A stretch of DNA of 64,000 nt, taken from Planococcus salinarum (lineage in GTDB: Bacteria > Bacillota > Bacilli > Bacillales_A > Planococcaceae). Position 1 is the first letter of the stretch; each line of letters starts with the position of its first letter. Shown here in pieces: positions 62,354 through 64,000 of this stretch. The DNA is taken from contig NZ_VIFV01000007.1 in the NCBI RefSeq assembly GCF_007004625.1, positions 62,001 to 126,000 on the forward strand, given 5' to 3'. A program made the translations under genes and the position numbers. The notes below the pieces were generated by a model that worked only from the letters and a program-made list of their open reading frames with translations, was not told the DNA's origin and ran no database searches.

Positions 62354-62551
62354 ATAGATAAACGAAGGAAAGCTACCCCTAAATCTTTAACTCTGATAAG
62401 TGTAATTTTCGGGTTATTCATTATTTTCCAAAGTATCCAGGTTATTTATACCCCTTATACTTTTGTGAGCGTTGTAAACTTAATAAGTGTTATCGCTCTA
62501 TCTGCAGCTACAGGATCTTTTATCAGAGAAATATTTGTTTTTAAAAAATAA
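62354..62551 (+). CDS. Small two-helix membrane protein, AUA start?
   Basis: A plus-strand frame of 65 codons encodes two clear hydrophobic helices (LTLISVIFGLFIIFQSIQVIY and FVSVVNLISVIALSAATG) with basic ends (DKRRKATPK, REIFVFKK). No ATG, GTG or TTG is available, but ATA 62354 lies seven bases after AAAGGAGCG. An 18-codon frame (ATG 62299, MRQFRISIQ...) ends in a TAG that overlaps this ATA, so translational coupling is possible. It could instead be a 5'-decayed gene. Confidence 0.45.
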   Translation: MDKRRKATPKSLTLISVIFGLFIIFQSIQVIYTPYTFVSVVNLISVIALSAATGSFIREIFVFKK

Positions 62552-62604
62552 ACTCAATGGAACAATGAGATTTATGATTTCCGAATTCGAAGTTGTAATG
62601 GCGT

Positions 62605-62706
62605 TTTATCGTCGATTTTTTCATGTTTATCGTCGATTTTCACCCGTTTATCGTCGATTTTTTCATGTTTATCGTCGATTTTTACCCGTTTATCGTCGAT
62701 TCCATA
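62605..62706. repeat. 21-bp direct-repeat array (TTTATCGTCGATT), 5 units
   Basis: Units start at 62605, 62626, 62647, 62668 and 62689, exactly 21 bases apart. All carry TTTATCGTCGATT; variable bases alternate between TTTCATG- and TTCACCCG-like sequences, so there may be a 42-base higher-order period. The last unit has the terminal GATTC form. It lies downstream of the small plus-strand membrane gene. Confidence 0.9.
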
Positions 62707-62746
62707 ATATTTACTCTCAAAAGCCACGCAGGCCTTTCCTAAATAA

Positions 62747-62782
62747 AACCGCCACACGGAAAATTTTCCGTCGACGGTTCTG
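62747..62782 (-). terminator. Intrinsic terminator
   Basis: AACCGTCGACGGAAAA and TTTTCCGTGTGGCGGTTTT form an imperfect stem with a T-tract on the minus strand, after the short 45-residue frame; related to the hairpin at 59822. Confidence 0.55.
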
Positions 62783-62804
62783 CAAATTTATTATTGAATT
62801 CCTT

Positions 62805-62942
62805 TTAAATGGAATATTCCCAACCAATCTTCGACAATTCATCCAGCAGCGCCCTGCGTTTCGTATCATAGAATCCCGAAAACCGCTCATAGAAATTTTC
62901 ACGCCAATAAAAAAAAGAAACCCGCCACCGAGTCTCTTCCAT
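62805..62942 (-). CDS. 45-residue frame downstream of NUDIX gene
   Basis: A minus-strand frame (MEETRWRVSFFYWRENFYER... ending SKIGWEYSI) with protein-like, aromatic-rich composition. AAAGGTTTATACATA precedes its ATG and a terminator follows. It may be a genuine small gene cotranscribed with the NUDIX hydrolase, or the 3' remnant of a longer gene. No family recognised. Confidence 0.4.
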   Translation of the reverse strand: MEETRWRVSFFYWRENFYERFSGFYDTKRRALLDELSKIGWEYSI

Positions 62943-62964
62943 TATGTATAAACCTTTACCATGC

Positions 62965-63399
62965 TTATGAAATATTCAAGTGCTGCTTTATTATGTATAA
63001 ATGATGTTCATGGAGAAGATGCTTTTCTAAATCACTGAAATCAACCCAGCACACTTTTTCTTGTTCCACTGGCTCTGCAATCTTTTCCAACAGTTCACAT
63101 GCATACAATATTCCGATATTGTGTTGAGAGTCATGGGGGTATTTTGCTGAAACCCAATGCCTTTCAGCTTTACCTATAGGCTGAATGATTTGGACTTCAT
63201 GACCTGTTTCCTCAACACTTTCCCTTAATAACGCACTTTCTGGAGATTCATCTTCTTCAACCCCACCACCAACTAAAAATAAAATCCCGTCCGAATCTTC
63301 TACACATAAAAATTGTTGTTTGTCATTTTGAATGACAGCATACGCTCCGGTTCTTTTCCAATAATTCAAAGTATAATTGCGTTCTCCAAAAGTCCTCAT
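62965..63399 (-). CDS. NUDIX hydrolase
   Basis: A 144-residue NUDIX enzyme that hydrolyses a nucleoside-diphosphate-linked substrate. The NUDIX box GGVEEDESPESALLRESVEE then TG is near residue 48 and keeps the Gly, REx-xEE and Gly pattern. The N-terminus (YAVIQNDKQQFLCVED) fits the beta-strand before the box. The substrate could be an oxidised nucleotide or NADH. GCAGGAGGCGGGCA precedes the ATG at 63399. Confidence 0.88.
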   Translation of the reverse strand: MRTFGERNYTLNYWKRTGAYAVIQNDKQQFLCVEDSDGILFLVGGGVEEDESPESALLRESVEETGHEVQIIQPIGKAERHWVSAKYPHDSQHNIGILYACELLEKIAEPVEQEKVCWVDFSDLEKHLLHEHHLYIIKQHLNIS

Positions 63400-63465
63400 T
63401 GCCCGCCTCCTGCTTGTGATTTCAAGTAGCTATTATAACAAAAAAATCGTTCTCAAAGCGCAGCA

Positions 63466-63502
63466 ATGAAAAAGCCACACCCGCAACGTTTATGCAGCGG
63501 GC
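63466..63502 (-). terminator. Intrinsic terminator
   Basis: GCCATGCCCGC and GCGGGTGTGGC followed by TTTTT on the minus strand, after the partial membrane protein gene. Confidence 0.7.
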
Positions 63503-63548
63503 ATGGCAGTCGTTCAGAAGTGTTTCTTTTCAAATAACGCGAAATATT

Positions 63549-64000
63549 TTAATACGGGTTTAAATAATACCTCTGGACATTCGGCCACAACTTGGCGATC
63601 AGAAGGAGCAGACCATAGGCCATATAGAACAAGTGAAGGCCGATGACCACTTGCAGCAAATAAACCTGAACCGTGATCCAGATGATCAGCGCAAACCCGA
63701 TGTAGAGGGAAAATCCCAAGATCCAGTGTTTGTCTTTGAAAACATTCAGTGCCTCTCCAAACTTGGAATGCCTTTTGCTGAATAAATAATAAGCGATGAC
63801 CAACGGGAAAACGCCAAGCACAGTGAAAAGGAGGATTCCGGGAATCAGAAAATTACTGAAAACGTCGTTCTCCAAGTAAGAAACGGGGAGGTCCATGTAA
63901 TTGTCTTCTCCTGTGGGCGACAAGATAAATGCTATGCCTCCATAAATTGCTCCAACCGCTAAAAATACATGAAGAAAAATCAGGACCTTTACAGAAGCCG
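63549..64000 (-). CDS. Partial membrane protein at right edge
   Basis: The frame is open to the window edge and encodes at least 149 residues with about four membrane helices, starting in the window with SVKVLIFLHVFLAVGAIYGG. It includes NFLIPGILLFTVLGVFPLVI and a final helix pair, a pattern I associate with small Bacillus membrane proteins of unknown role. The true start is probably only a few codons beyond 64000. An internal TTG at 63923 would remove the first helix and is unlikely to be the start. Confidence 0.6.
   Translation of the reverse strand, partial: ASVKVLIFLHVFLAVGAIYGGIAFILSPTGEDNYMDLPVSYLENDVFSNFLIPGILLFTVLGVFPLVIAYYLFSKRHSKFGEALNVFKDKHWILGFSLYIGFALIIWITVQVYLLQVVIGLHLFYMAYGLLLLIAKLWPNVQRYYLNPY

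Overview
The window looks like chromosomal DNA of a moderate-GC member of the Bacillota, most likely the Planococcaceae. The reasons are strong AGGAGG-type ribosome binding sites, frequent GTG and TTG starts, T-rich intrinsic terminators, and closest family resemblance to Bacillus-type genes (PbuE, MntR, YtsJ-like malic enzyme, YjgC/YjgD-like formate dehydrogenase). The genus assignment is inference. I saw no rRNA, tRNA, complete insertion sequence or CRISPR array.

Layout. 1-1.1 kb: a minus-strand operon of small unrecognised genes behind an Fnr/CRP-like palindrome. 1.4-6.3 kb: a multicopper oxidase lipoprotein, then a manganese uptake operon (ATPase, permease, lipoprotein, mntR) with a MntR-type operator. 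6.4-8.1 kb: an RsbR-type STAS protein and a MEDS-domain protein, which suggest general-stress signalling. 8.2-10.3 kb: small lipoproteins, among them a cupredoxin whose two halves are in swapped order. 10.5-13.5 kb: a BCCT transporter and two truncated genes joined head to head. 13.6-21.8 kb: metabolic genes, including pbuE behind an adenine riboswitch. 22-28.6 kb: DinB, GNAT, SRPBCC, rhodanese and hydrolase genes. 28.8-43.6 kb: a large molybdenum block with molybdopterin synthesis (moaA, mobA, moaD, moaE, mobB, moeA, moaC, moaB, moeB), molybdate uptake (modABC), an oxalate/formate-type transporter, fdhD, and a formate dehydrogenase with its DUF1641 partner. These genes together take up molybdate, build the cofactor, and insert it into a formate dehydrogenase that sits behind an apparent attenuated leader RNA. 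43.9-46.6 kb: a decaying 2-oxoacid/acetoin dehydrogenase cluster. 47-51.4 kb: a secreted subtilase, a TsdA-like dihaem cytochrome behind a second Fnr-like box, and a methyltransferase. 51.6-64 kb: a repeat-rich Ltp-type lipoprotein, malic enzyme and many small membrane or stress proteins.

The most unusual structural signal is a set of short-period direct-repeat arrays between genes. Five loci hold 28 units of a 21-bp-period repeat, TTTATC(AGC or GTC)GATT plus 8 variable bases. Two further loci carry unrelated repeats of almost the same period (20 and 21 bp). Three of the arrays lie between a stop codon and its terminator, so they would be transcribed as 3' untranslated RNA. I do not recognise this family.

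Other notable points are the circularly permuted cupredoxin, a 7-bp tandem duplication that breaks the E1-beta gene, a MntR lacking one usual metal ligand, an orphan Shine-Dalgarno sequence ahead of the protease gene, and several small genes or decayed fragments that conventional start-codon rules would miss.
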